DNA from: Sesamum alatum
Taxonomy: Eukaryota; Streptophyta; Magnoliopsida; Lamiales; Pedaliaceae
DNA length: 64,000 bases
Assembly (NCBI GenBank): GCA_034509735.1
Contig: JACGWO010000003.1
Coordinates: 42,144,873-42,208,872 of the forward strand
Reading direction: 5' to 3'
Below are positions 15,301-27,515 of this stretch, piece after piece. A program made the position numbers and the translations under genes. The notes beneath the pieces were generated by a model. That model worked only from the letters and a program-made list of their open reading frames with translations, was not told the origin of the DNA and searched no databases. Position 1 is the first letter of the stretch; every line of letters begins with the position of its first letter.

Positions 15301-18300
15301 TCTTCCAAGTCTGGGCACAGGAAATGCGTCTTGATATCAACTATAGAAGCAACAAGTAATATATGGATATTAATAAAACTTTTATCATATACTTCAAAGG
15401 CAATATGCCAGTGGTATAGGGAATCTAGGAACCGTGGGCAAATATTGAGATTCAGTAGCACCTTTTAAGGCTCAATGAAATTCAAGTTGTTCAACCTTTG
15501 ATGAACGAGTTACTAGTTCATCTTACAATATTGTGTTTGGCCCCTTATGACAGGAAAACAATAACTGTTACAAGGCAGCTAAAGGAACAAGAGAGGCTGT
15601 TATTAAACTAGGACAATGCACATCAGATGGGGCAGAGCCATAAAAAAGAGGAAGGAGATTGATCAACTTAGAGGATGAGTCCGAGGCCAGGAAGATTATT
15701 CAGGGTAAAATTTTGCAGCCAGAAGTTCGCGGACCCACAGCAGGACCAAGAGAGATTCAGGATTTCAGTCAATGCAAGAAGGAAGAAGGATGAGAGAAGA
15801 GAATAATAACAAAAGTTTGGGTAGGAAGATACATGGAATCATTCACAAGTTTCCTTTGAACTCTAAAATCTTGTCAGTGGACTTTCCACCGCCGTCAGAG
15901 CTATATCAAACCAACTTGATTATCAGACAAGCTCAGGCATGCAGTTTTAGAGGAGAAAAAGAAGCATCTGAAGGATTCAGTTTTCCCGGTCAAAATAGCC
16001 CTAGGAGAGAGGAGAAAACTGCAAGGGATAACATTTTTTAAAAGAAAATCTAAAGCACTCAAGCCAGGTTCTGCACATAAGCTGTCAGTAGACTGCCCTA
16101 AAACACATGATATAGAGAGGCAACCAGCCAGCACAACTGTTCCCGCCAATTTCAGATCTAATGTGTTTCACAGCTTGTACCCAATCATAAGAGACTGCAT
16201 TTCTTCCTATAAATCGTATCGTTTCATTTGATATGCATAGGTCCTTTTCTTTTTCTTTGTTTGCATCTAGCCAAACAGCTTTTTCTGTAAAGAATTTAAC
16301 TCTATTTATCATGCATGGTCAAAGAGATCCCTGTTCTGGATGAAATAGAGGTCTACCATCACCACCTATTGATAGAATGAGAGCAATAAGACCATATTTC
16401 CAAAAGCACTGAAAAAAGAAATATATTCAGGATCATTCTCAATACCTACAGTATGAAATAAGGCAAGGTAGGAAGATAGCAACTATGGAGAACATAGGAC
16501 AATGAAGAGTGGACAGTAATTGAGCCTACAAAAATGACATACCTCGCATCTTTGTGGATGCTATGGCAGTAAGAAGCACTTTCAATACTTGAAGAGTAGT
16601 ACTGCATTTTACTTTTCAAGGTTACAAGGCCAAACATGCAGAAAGCATCACTTTAATCTACCAATAGATGTACCTGTCGGGTGGTGAATTATCCACAACA
16701 CCACAGACTATGTTGAGAATGTCCGTCAATAGTTTTGAATTTTTACCCCCATCAAGACCAGGATCACCCTCTAGATGGTTGTACTCAATGAGTTTCTGCA
16801 TAGGAGAAGAAAAGGAAAGGCAATCAACTAAATTAGCTCCAGCACATTTGAGATTCGTTAGAGAAATTTCTAGCTACTTTAGATTGTGTTTCATAGGCAT
16901 ATTCCGTCATGTATATGACTTAAGGATATGGAATGCAGGAAGAAATCAACTGCTGTTCCTTGTTATGATCGGGAAAGGTAAAATGCCAAATAACACGGCA
17001 GAATTTGCTATAAATAAGATGCAGAATAAAGAAACTAAAGGAAAAACACATCAAGACAAAATATCAACTTTCGTATTGGCAATTATGGAAACTGTAAATC
17101 CAGGTCTGCAAAAGAAACCTTTCTGAAAGGAAACACCCATGAACAAAATGATCACCTACATGAAGACAATCTAAAGCAAGCTCCACCACTTTCATATTCT
17201 TTGTTTCAAAGGCAAGCCTAAGTGGATTAAGAACAAGCTCAGCCTCAGCTTCTCCTAAAGTGTGGCCTGCATTTGCCAAGGCTGTTGTGACCGACCCAGT
17301 ACTTTTTGTAGGCTCAGCCGCAGATGGAGCTCTAGCTGAATCATCAGATCCCATCTCAATTTTTTCAGCACCAGAGACAGATACCGATGAACCACTGAAA
17401 GAATGTACTCCAAACATTTAAAACTATACATAAGCAGAGATAAAGAAACAGGATTTCATGAAGAAGCAAGATTCATCAGGATTATTAGTTTGCTTTTGGT
17501 GAAAAACAATAGAACAGTAATGCATTCCTTAAGATCCATGGCCAAAGCCAAGCATTGTCAGATCATAATGGAAAATCCAGAACACTGGATTCCACCTAAT
17601 TTCATATAATGCACAGTTCGCGCAAGGATAAATTTCTGACAATCTGTTCCAACAACCAAGGAGACCACAATGCTGACTTCATTAACCTAACAATTAGTTT
17701 AATGTATTTATAACTTAATGCACATTTGGCATTCCTAATCTTGTGAAGGCTCATGATGGACTTCACTTCAACTTCGTTCCTCATCAAGAACAAACAGATT
17801 TTGAGACATCTAAAGATATATATACTCACAATACAAAACCAAAAAGAAGCAACTAAATCTAGACCTATTTTCTTGCACAACATCTGGTGTTCTAGTTCTA
17901 TTTTGGGGTGGAGGGAAGACAGGTTTCCTGGTTACGTAATTTTAAAACTTAACCTATATGACCTGCCTCATCATGTGCTTCTAGATATAATCCACCAAAT
18001 ACATACATTCCTCTACCAACTGCATTCATTCATATAGTCAACAACTATTTCATTAGCTTATATGCATGCGCAGTTCATGCTCGCTGACCCTGACTTTCTT
18101 ATCTAATTTTGTTGCACTCTTGTTCTGATTCTCGCTCCCATTTTCCCAGTTGGCTTCTTAGGTTCTTTGTCAATGTTCCAACCATAACGTGACCAACGCA
18201 GCTGGAAAACAAGCACATGTGTGGACATAAGGATGCAAGTATCAGGACAGTTGCCAAGAGAACCAAAACATAAAAATCTCACTGTGGTTAGAACACCTTT

Positions 18301-21165
18301 GATTTGAAGCTGCTGCCGAAACTTGCTTAGTCTCACCAATGTTTGACTGCTGATTGAAGTCCTTTCCACTGTCTGAAGCATCAAAGCAAATTAAACAATT
18401 TTCATTAACTTTTGAGGTGCCAGTTCATATTAAAAGAATGCAAAAGCATTAAATATACTGCAAAAGTACAATCTGAAGCAATTTTTTCAAGCATCACCAG
18501 TTACATAGAAGAAAATAATTGACAAATAAAGATCATTATAATAAAACACCCCCATGTATGTCATCCGCATATCGTTCTCTTCCCCGCTCAAACTGCCACC
18601 AGTTCCCAAGCAAAAAGTAAAAACAGCTTACATTCGCAGAGGTGAAATACTAAAGAAGTTTCAATAGAAATGAAATCAGAAAAAAGAAAAATCCTCAGAC
18701 AGCAATCCCAAGAGAGAGAGAAGAAGAAAAAAAAATGGAAAGAAAGAAAGATTCTACAAAGTGCGTTAAAGGAAAGGAAAGGTAGAAACCCTATAGTAGA
18801 GGAGTAGCTAAACGGCAGGAAAAGCGAATAAATTAGCGCAAACATCAAAAACAGTAATACTTCCTTCTTTAACTAACTTGTGCCTGGATAAATATCTGAT
18901 GGAATCTTTTTAAGCTTCTTAACATGTCCACGTAAACAGTGTCAAAACAGAGCACACCATGTGTTACATCTCTTACAATCTCAAAACAGTACCCATCCAG
19001 CCCCCATATCTGGCTCTCTGTCAAGCTCTACACCTGGCCTCATCAAATACCACAAACCCATCTCTATATTTTATCTCCACAAGACACGAGGAAGATATCC
19101 AAGTAATTTCTTTCCGTCTAACTCCTTCTAGTAACTCTTAAGCATGGCCACCTTTCGCTGACGCTCTCTTCCTGTTAGTACAATGAATCAACAGGATCTC
19201 ATGTCAAGAGGAGAGTAGCAGAGTTACAATCTGAAGACCTCCTCAAGAGCATCCTTTCACATTCAGCATATTCCCTAAATCGATTTCTTGCTCTCCTGCC
19301 CCCAAAGCTTGGTGCCTTGTCCTTGCAGTGCACTTAGCTTTTAGTCATTAATCACCTCTATTCTCCGTGATGACTGCATGGCCAGTCAGTATAGTGTGTA
19401 TTATTTCCTCCAGTTTACAGCGTTATCTTTGGCATGTAACCACAACGAGTAGACATTTCTCAGAAGTTCAGGTGCTTAAAAAGACGAGTGCATGCTCGAA
19501 AAAGTCTTTAAGTTTGTGGTCATGGGACAGGAGAGAAAAGCCTCTTATCTGCATTATCACTTGTAGCTGGATCTGATATGTCCAGTCTAAAAAATCTGAA
19601 TATGGATTAATATCATCTTAAGAAAAATGCTGGATCAAAAATCTCATCATGAAACAAGGTCCATGGAAGGATGTTTCTTCCCTGTTGCCACATAAATGTG
19701 CTTCCTCAGCGGTCAACTCTAAGTTACCTTAGGGTTTTCATTTGGTAAACCGGAAACGAATCGACTAGAATCGAAATTTTGGTAAACCAAAAATTCGGGA
19801 CGCCAAAATACTATACCAAATACGGAACTGAATTACCAAATTTTTTTACTAATTTAGTAATACTAAATTACATAATTAAATTATGAACTGGTAAATTATG
19901 ATCGAGAAAGGTAAAAAAAATTTAATTATGAACTGGTAATCCTACTGTGATCATAATTAAATTCTGTTTCTCATCTTCTCTCTCAGGGTCTTAAACAGTT
20001 TTAAATAGGTAATCGAATAACAGCTGCAGGCCCAAACTGTAGAACTCAAATCTAATATGCACGACCCCTATCTGTTAACCCATTGTTTACACTTTGTGCT
20101 TTTTGACTTTGGTAGGGGGCAATGATGAGTCTTTATGAGTTCCATATGTAGTTTCATAATCTATAAGGTGTTAACCCATATGAATATTGAAACCATGTAG
20201 CAAACTCTGTTCAGTATATATAAAGATACTGACAGCCCTGAAGGAGACCTTGATTTGGGGCAGATGATCTATGACCCTAAAGCCTCTCTCGAAAATCCAA
20301 CGGCACCGAACATATACATCTGTAAATTATGCCATAATCAGCTATATCAGGCTCCATAACCCAAATGTCCAACTTAGAGTAACTTAAGTTACCCTCTATC
20401 CTCCACAAATCATATTCCCTTGTTCTACCCCCTCAGTTTCATTTAGCAGACACTGTCCAATATCCTTCATTTACAAAGGAGTTGTCAGGCCTATAAAAGA
20501 ATAATGGTCCCTTCTTTTATTGGCAATCAGATTATCATCAAAATCAGAGATGACTGGTTCTGTCATAAGAGTCTTAAAATTACTAATCATGATCTCACAG
20601 GGATCTAAATATTTTACCTTCCACAAGGAGTGGAAATGGTAAGGAATTCGCATTATGACCCAAAATGGAACATCAAGAAGCTCGGTTTAAATTCTTTCTC
20701 TTGACAGTATTTCGTTTACAATTGACATGTTGACTGTTCCCGGATTAAGGGGACATAAATCAGTCATGTAAGACAAAAAAACATTTATGTCCACTCAAAG
20801 TATTACACGACTGGCACAAGCCTGCATGTACGCACACAAGTAACAAACATTTCACAGTACCGCCGCCGAGAGAACCAAGCAGCAAAAAATAAAATCTAAG
20901 ATAACCCAAGCTCAATCAAATGCCGGGCAGCCACCTGCCCCCGCCACTACCGCTCAAAACGATAAAAGAAAGAAGAAATACACCATACACCAATAATACA
21001 TCAGGAATTCCGAAACGCTCATAAAAAGATGCAGGGTTCGAATAGCAGCGTACCCAAATACGCCTGAATTGCGGATTGAAGAGCATTGAACTTCTTGTGA
21101 GAACATTCTTTGAGCATCGACTCGAATGCCCGCGCCACAAACCCACCCGCCGCACGCCCCGCCAT
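1..21165 (-). CDS. BIG5: BIG5/MIN7-like Sec7 ARF-GEF, 31 exons, 3' end beyond the window
   Basis: Large brefeldin A-inhibited guanine-nucleotide exchange factor that activates ARF GTPases at the trans-Golgi/early endosome; Arabidopsis BIG5 is also called MIN7 or BEN1. Exons read on the minus strand: 21165-21054, 18372-18297, 17394-17160, 16795-16674, 16601-16543, 15024-14967, 14890-14806, 14703-14524, 14369-14320, 14084-14015, 13929-13861, 12731-12609, 12530-12477, 12382-12300, 12086-11990, 11909-11811, 11699-11505, 11376-11266, 11192-11008, 10061-9426, 6957-6540, 5971-5732, 5644-5521, 5436-5288, 4779-4423, 3563-3397, 3208-3027, 2895-2729, 1635-1516, 1063-927, 816-555. All junctions are GT-AG and all phases agree, giving 1674 codons. 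Landmarks are an N-terminal DCB region, the HUS-box NYDCD (residues 477-481), Sec7 at about 590-770 with the catalytic glutamic finger in [12 protein letters not shown] (E674), then C-terminal HDS repeats. The start follows the family N terminus ([18 protein letters not shown]). Roughly the last 50 codons lie left of base 1. Assignment to BIG5 rather than BIG1-4 rests on remembered similarity along the whole length. Confidence 0.93.
3312..3389. repeat. Compound (TG)n(AG)n microsatellite in a BIG5 intron
   Basis: A TG tract with a short CG interruption runs directly into about 20 AG units. On the gene strand this is (CT)n(CA)n, beginning only a few bases inside the 5' splice site that follows the exon 3563-3397. 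Confidence 0.95.
15470..16060 (+). other. Unexplained intron stretch with an 89-codon open frame
   Basis: This lies in the 1.5-kb BIG5 intron between exons 5 and 6 (16542-15025). A purine-rich open frame runs 15772-16041 on the strand opposite to BIG5. I recognise no protein family in it and see no splice or start signals that would make it a gene. An old transposon fragment is possible. Confidence 0.25.
18373..21053 (-). other. Long first intron of BIG5
   Basis: A 2.7-kb intron between exons 1 and 2, opening GTACGC and closing TTCAG on the minus strand. No additional exon is needed to keep phase. An AT-rich stretch at about 19.74-20.0 kb, with repeated 'ggtaaacc'/'aattacc' words, looks like a decayed repeat. 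Confidence 0.7.
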
Positions 21166-22938
21166 TCCTTCTGACCCCCTTTTCCTCCTCAATTCAGTTC
21201 AAATCTGTTCCACAACAATGCAAGAAAAAAAAAAAATCCCAGTCTGATCACTTTGAATCACGAAAAAAGAATCACAAACACTCATTGAAGCGATCGCATT
21301 GCATTGAGCCATTAGGTCTCAATGCGAAAATACCAAAGAAAAAATCGAATTTCACCTTCGTTTTCTCGGGAAAAAAATTCTGTACGAGCGAAGAAAGTCA
21401 GAGATCTGGCATGAAAGAATTAGCAGAGAGGGCGCCTCTGTTTTAGATACGAAAATGTGGAAACAGAGTCGTTGATGCGATGTTTAATGTGTTGTCACTA
21501 ACGACTTTATTTCGTTGAAGTATTGTCAACACGACTTTATTTCGTTGTAGGTATAGGGTAGAGTTCGAGGCGATGCGAGTTTATCGCCTCCAATTCTATC
21601 CACATACACATCTCTCTTCTAAATTCTTACATATATATCATACTAATATAAAATAATGATTAAATGTGTTCACCCAAATTGTAAAATGATTCTTAATATA
21701 AAATATATCAAAAATACCCCTCTTATTATGTAACGATTTCAAGTGAAAATGTGATTTTAGAAGAAGATCGTCCGATGAAGGGAAAAGATCTAAACCATTT
21801 GATCAAGAGTTTTTTTGAATTTGGGGGCGATTTCAAATCTGTCGAGTAAGACGTCGTCGTTCCTACGCAATTAGAGTTGAATTCTGACCAAGGCAAAATG
21901 GGAGAAAAGTGACAGCTTCTTGGGATCACTCATGGAACCGACAAGAAGCCACGTGACAAAGCTGGAGCTGAAGAGAAGGGTGCGGTGCTTAATGTTGTTG
22001 TCTGATAAATGCTTTATATGAAGAAAAAGGGACCAATGGCGAGCTTAGGGTTGAAGATTTTACTTTTGTGTCTGATTGGGAATTGTAATTCTCTTTTGCA
22101 TTGTTGGGATGATTTTTTAGACTATCAATGTTGTTTTAGGGTTTTCATTATTCAATCAATGAAGTATTTATCACTTTTTGAACCTTTTCTCATCTTTTTT
22201 CTTATCTGAATTTCCCACACCCAATTTTTCTATCTGTTCGTGACATATTAATAATCGAAGTACAAAAACCTTAACAGCGTTGATTTTGTAGTAGCAAGTT
22301 ACGTTTATGCCTATTACATATCAGCCCGAAAAAATGAGTCACTATGACATGTTATAACACGTTAATAAATATAGTGTAATTACGAAATATCCAAAATAGG
22401 GAGCAAAGTCACTTTTTCCTTATAACATAAATAAAAAAACGATTTCATCGAAAATAATTTAACAAAATGTAAAACTAATATGCTGCCAAATGAACCAAAG
22501 TGAGGGTGTTGTTCAAGAACCCTAAATCCCAAATTCATTTCCCACAAAATCAATAAATTTCACCCAAGTTCCCCAATAAATGTGAAGAAAATCAATTATC
22601 CCACGATTCTCAGTTTTTTGCTCAAAATATCGAATGAGATTTTGACCAATCTTCAATCCCTTTTCATACATTCATTACATTTGTGAAATTAAAAATCACA
22701 AGTTATAAATGATATAAAACATTTAGCATAAAAAACACTGAAAATGTACTTATATTTTAATTTGCACAACTTGCAAATTTTCTTCAAGGATTGTTTTTGG
22801 TCCAAAACGTTAGAATTGTCGCACTCTTTTTATATTTACATCCCACACCACAAAAATCACACAAATCATATTGTGACCGAAAACATGAAAAGCAAGAATA
22901 TTTTTTAGATAGAGCTGCTACCACTAGACATTGCAATC

Positions 22939-22975
<37 letters not shown>

Positions 22976-24940
22976 GTACTATTTTTTCTGAATTTATTTG
23001 CGGAATTGTTGCAAACAATCAACAAAATTGGTGCAAGAAAAAAAATGCTTCCCTTCCAACCACACTTTTACACTGTTGAAGTGAGGGTATTTTGGTCCTA
23101 ACAACAAGACGGTCAATGTCATATCAACTTTTCTGAACGTGTAGAATAACGTTGCAATCGACGGGGGTCTCTTTGGTATGTTTATAAAGAGTCATTTTAC
23201 AAAAAATGACAATTTGTGACAATCGACGGTGGTGAATGTATTTTACCCTATAAAAGATAAAGTTATTTCTCACTCACAAATAACAATTTGTAACACCACA
23301 ACGAATCAATTTTATTTCTTTTTTTTTTTTTTGTGTTTTTGAAGCACCTATCTTGTTGGTCTTATTGTATGCACGCAAATATTGGGTATCACGACAACTT
23401 GTTTTTCTATAATAGGGAGTGTTTTTAAGGACTTAAAATAAGCTAATAGCATTTCAATTTCTACTTTTGAACCGTTTAAAAATTAAGTTGATTTTGAAGC
23501 AGTTTCTTATCAACTTCAGTTTTTCTTTTTTCTTTTTTTTTTTTTTTCCGAATACCCCTGTTATAGAGAGACAAGTTGATATTTTTAAGTATATTTCATT
23601 ATTTTTATATTAATCAAATCGAGTTTGAGTCGAGTTTGAATGTCTATCTACAAATTATTTTTTTCAAATTTAATTTGTTTAATTTAACAAATCTAATTCA
23701 AACAAACTTTTACTAATCGATCTTATGGAATATCAAATAATTTAATTTATTTTTTCAACCCCTAAATTTGATATGTTAACTGGTACCGAGTTATTGAGTA
23801 GTACAAGAGGCCCACAAAGTACACGAAATTTAGGTCCTAAGCATTTACGAAATTCACAAAATTCTCATTTGGCATTTATTCCCTAATCTCAGCAAATTAT
23901 TTGGCACTTTCTTTTTTATAATATGTATTTGTTACATTATTTAATTATTCAAATTCAAAAATTAATTCAATACATCAAAGACCATATAAATGGTAACTTA
24001 GGTATTAAAAAAAGTTATATTTTATATCAAAGTTCGCATGTATGCTAAAATATAAGAAAATAACCATTTTACTAATGACTTATACACACAAAAAGTGAAA
24101 AGACAACAACAAAGTTTTATAAACTCTAAATTATTGTATATTTTCATTAAATATCAAATAATAGTCGATAAGGACATTTATTTTTGTAGATCATGTTCAA
24201 ACAAAATTTTGAATTTGCAAAAAAAAAAAAAACAAAAAATGACAAGACAAGAAAAAATATGGACAAATAAATTTTATAAATTTAAATAAAAAACGTTACA
24301 ATCTCTAAAGTGAAGATTATCCCCTGATTTCGTCGCTCTGAATTTCAACCAAAGAGCTTGAAACGTAATCTTGAGTCGGATCGTAATCTCCTACGACTTT
24401 GAGGACCAAATCACGAGGTACCTTAAAATATGATATCAAGGTTTTAAAGGGAAAATGTAAAAATATTCGCGGTGGCAGAGTTTCGTCGTAGCAGAAAGTT
24501 TTGAATTTGAGTCTGTTGTATGACTTGTTGTCTTATGTGTTGTGTTTGTGTCTATATTGTTGCTATGTGATGGAGACTCCTTTTTATAAGTATGGGCAGA
24601 CTTTGGCTTGGACTCATTTATGTTAAGTTTGAATATTGTAGGTTTTGTTATGAATTCATTAGCTAAACGGACCGTATTTGAATATATTTTGTCTGATTAG
24701 TCACTTCAACTTGGATTGATATATGAAAATGTAGATATCCAAACAGCTTACTTACTGTGAATTTGTCATATTAAAATACGTAAAACCCAAATCTTTTAGG
24801 AATTGTAATTTGAAATTCAATTATTCTCCAATTTGTTTGGACTTTTAATTGATAACTTATTTCAAAATTTTGATGTCAATAAATCCTATAATATATATAT
24901 ATATATTTGTAATAATAAAATAGGTAAATTGTAACACCCC
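21166..24940. other. Intergenic region upstream of BIG5
   Basis: This holds the BIG5 5' flank. A 17-base word (acgactttatttcgttg) occurs twice, at 21501 and 21531. A (TAA)n microsatellite lies at 22938-22974. The rest is AT-rich with short open frames that show no recognisable protein signature; I see no gene here. Confidence 0.6.
22938..22974. repeat. (TAA)n microsatellite
   Basis: About twelve perfect TAA units, read directly. Confidence 0.95.
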
Positions 24941-24951
24941 CTTGTATTTTA

Positions 24952-26222
24952 GGGAAATTGCACGAAATCACCCTGTGTTATATTTATAGGTAAAAAACCC
25001 CCCATGTTATTTAAAAGGTAGCAAAATACCCCCTCTCCGTTAGATTTTAATGGAGAGTGGTGAACACGCGCGGGTGGTGCGAGTTGGCCCCATTTTTGGC
25101 TACCTTTACTATTGCATTTAGTTAGTAAATGTCCACTTTGCCCCTTTTGTTAGACATTTAAGTGTGCAAATATTTTTTCACTCTCACATTGCAAAAAGCA
25201 TAATTTAATTAAAATACATACTACTGCTTAATTTAATTTATTATTTAGTTTTAATATATCTTAATAAATTATATTTATTTATGAAATATATTAACTAAAA
25301 TACCTAAAATATATACATATATATAATTTTTAAAATTAAAAAATCCCAACACAAAAGTTAATATACTAAAATTTCACTTTTTAAATTTAAATTATATTTA
25401 TTTATAGAATATATTAGTTAAATATCAAAATACTAAAAAAGTATATAAAATATTTTAAGTTACATTATTTATAAATAATATTAAATTAAATTACCGCATT
25501 TTAAAAAATGTTACTTCTTTTATTTTTAAAATTTTGAATAATTAAATTATTTTTGCTTCATTTGTAAAAAATATTTTGTTTTCAAATTCAGATTTATTTT
25601 ATATGTATATATTTATATATAAAATCTATATAAAAAATATTACACAAACAATATAAATAAATAAAAAATTAAAAAAAAAAAAGAACGAGTGAAAGAGAAA
25701 GCCAGAGGTCGTCTTCCCCGCATAGCCTCTTCCTTGCCGCCGTTCTTGTCTCTGCCAACATCTCCACCTTCTTGGCCATGGATCTGGGCGACTTGTGTCG
25801 CCTAAATCAAGGGGCGACGCGACGGTGAGGTCTCATCGCTGCCCAGAGTCGCCGCCGCCGCCGTATTTATATACATATATTACTATATATATATACATAA
25901 CTGTACATATATATAAATATGTAAATATACATATATATATCTATATGAGTATATATACAAATATATATTTAATATAAAATATATTTTAAAATTAACTTAA
26001 GATCTGGACCGTTCATTTTTAACTATTAAAGATCAATGGCTATTATAATAAGGGTATAACGGTCAAATTATTAAAAAATTTAACGCCGTTAACCCTAACT
26101 AACGGAAGGGGAGAGTGTGCTTTATTTTAAAAAAATACAGGAATTTTTTTGCCTATAAAATTAATACAAAGAGGTTTTTAGTTAAAAAATTAAAACACAG
26201 GGGAATTTTATGCAATTTATCC
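24952..26222. mobile_element. Non-autonomous inverted-repeat transposon with a GC-rich interior
   Basis: The left end (ggGAAATTGCACGAAAT...CCCTGTGTTA) reappears in inverted orientation at the right end, whose complement reads ggATAAATTGCATAAAAT...CCCTGTGTTT. Both arms then reach a TCTCC-CCGTTAG block at about 25036-25045 and 26098-26115. The arms are roughly 100-125 bp with indels. The interior is very AT-rich except for a GC-rich island at 25683-25862, which looks like foreign, coding-like DNA. There is no transposase and I could not see a clean target-site duplication, so the superfamily is undecided; Mutator-like is possible. Confidence 0.6.
25683..25862 (+). other. GC-rich island inside the transposon, possible captured gene fragment
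   Basis: About 180 bp with a run of GCC triplets and an ATG (25779) followed by a short frame that soon stops. Base composition contrasts sharply with the flanking DNA. A gene fragment captured by a Pack-type element is the simplest reading, but the source gene is not identifiable by eye. Confidence 0.35.
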
Positions 26223-26418
26223 GAATAAAATTAATGATGCGAACGGTTGAGAAGCCGCTTGTCTAGTGAGACATATTTTCCTAAAATAAATAAAATAATT
26301 TTCAAGTTCAGTATCACTCTCTCTCTATTTTAATAAAAGCATATAGGCAGAAAAATCTACAAAGTTACCTTATAGTAAATAATATTTTATCATCGAGGAT
26401 TTCAAATTTAGCTTCAGA

Positions 26419-26443
26419 AATATATATATATATATATATATAT
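26419..26443. repeat. (TA)n microsatellite
   Basis: About twelve TA units between the two inverted-repeat elements. Confidence 0.9.
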
Positions 26444-26511
26444 TTAAATAGATCTAAAAGGTATGCACTATAGTCTATATGTTCAAATACTCTTTCAATT
26501 CATTTTCTTTT

Positions 26512-27060
26512 TATAGTTACACTGCCCTCCCCTAAAATTTATGTAATTACACGCAAATGTCATGTGGTTTGAAAAATTATATTTAAGAACTCTTGATTTT
26601 GTTTATAATTAACAAATAGATCCCTCCATTAACCAAAATTCACCGAATTTGTGATAGTAGCAAAAAAATTGAATGAAAATTCATATTTACCCTTAATTGG
26701 CTTATCACTAACTTATTGCTAGGTAAACAAATATTTTTGGACCACTATCTTTATGAGGGTGATCTTTACAAGGGTACAGATAAACTCCTCACTGCATTAG
26801 TGCGTGAAGATATATAAGGGTAGTTTGGCAAGAAAAAGAATTTATTTAACCTGCAATAAGTTAGTAATAAATCAATTGAGAATAAATATTGATTTTCATT
26901 CAACTTTTTTGCTAATAATGGGAATTTTGGTAAATTTTGACCGTCGGAGAATTTATTTGTTAAACAGAAACAAACATCATGGGTACTAAATGTAATTTTC
27001 CAAACCATAGAAACTACGTGTAATTACACCAAACCTCGAAAGAGGGCATGTAATTATCCC
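26512..27060. mobile_element. Foldback/MITE element with arms of about 230 bp
   Basis: The left arm starts ATAGTTACACTGCCCTC and contains GTAATTACACG, GTGGTTTGAAAAATTA and TTAACAAATAGAT in that order. The complement of the right arm starts ATAATTACATGCCCTC and contains the same words in the same order. Arms pair through CTAACTTATTGC near 26708-26720 and 26851-26865, leaving a loop of about 120 bp. No coding capacity. T-rich 'tttctttt' words flank both ends and could be a degenerate target-site duplication. Confidence 0.7.
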
Positions 27061-27515
27061 TTTCTTTTGTTGATAAAAATAAAGGTACAACAACATATTT
27101 GAAAGATGAGAAGTTAAAAGTGGAACAAAAATAAACAGAATGGACTAAGTATGAAAATTTGACCTATTGTATAATCAGTATATATCACTCAAGAAGGAGA
27201 TGAAATGTAGTGATACATAAACAATATGCTATATATGTCTACATTTGAACTATTCTTTGGAGAAAAAGACTATTGAAGTCTCTGGCTTCTGGTAATTGAA
27301 GATGGTTGAGTAAGAGAGAACTCTAACAGACAAGAACACATAGATCTCTATATACATTTCAAGAATAGAACGAAACTGAAACGACGACCGGAGCAAGAAT
27401 ACGGCACCTTTTTCGTTCTTCGTCATTTATTAGGACGTAGTTATAGGTAATGAGCACTGCTCCTTAGTGTATTTTCTTTCTCCAATAAATATGATGTCGG
27501 GACCATACCAGGTAA
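27061..27515. other. 3' flank of the CYP97A gene
   Basis: Probably contains the 3' UTR and polyadenylation region of the minus-strand P450. No other feature is seen. Confidence 0.5.

Noticed and set aside
22009..22209. 66-codon frame with hydrophobic C terminus
   Set aside because: No recognisable family, no upstream signals and Leu/Phe-rich by AT composition; treated as chance.
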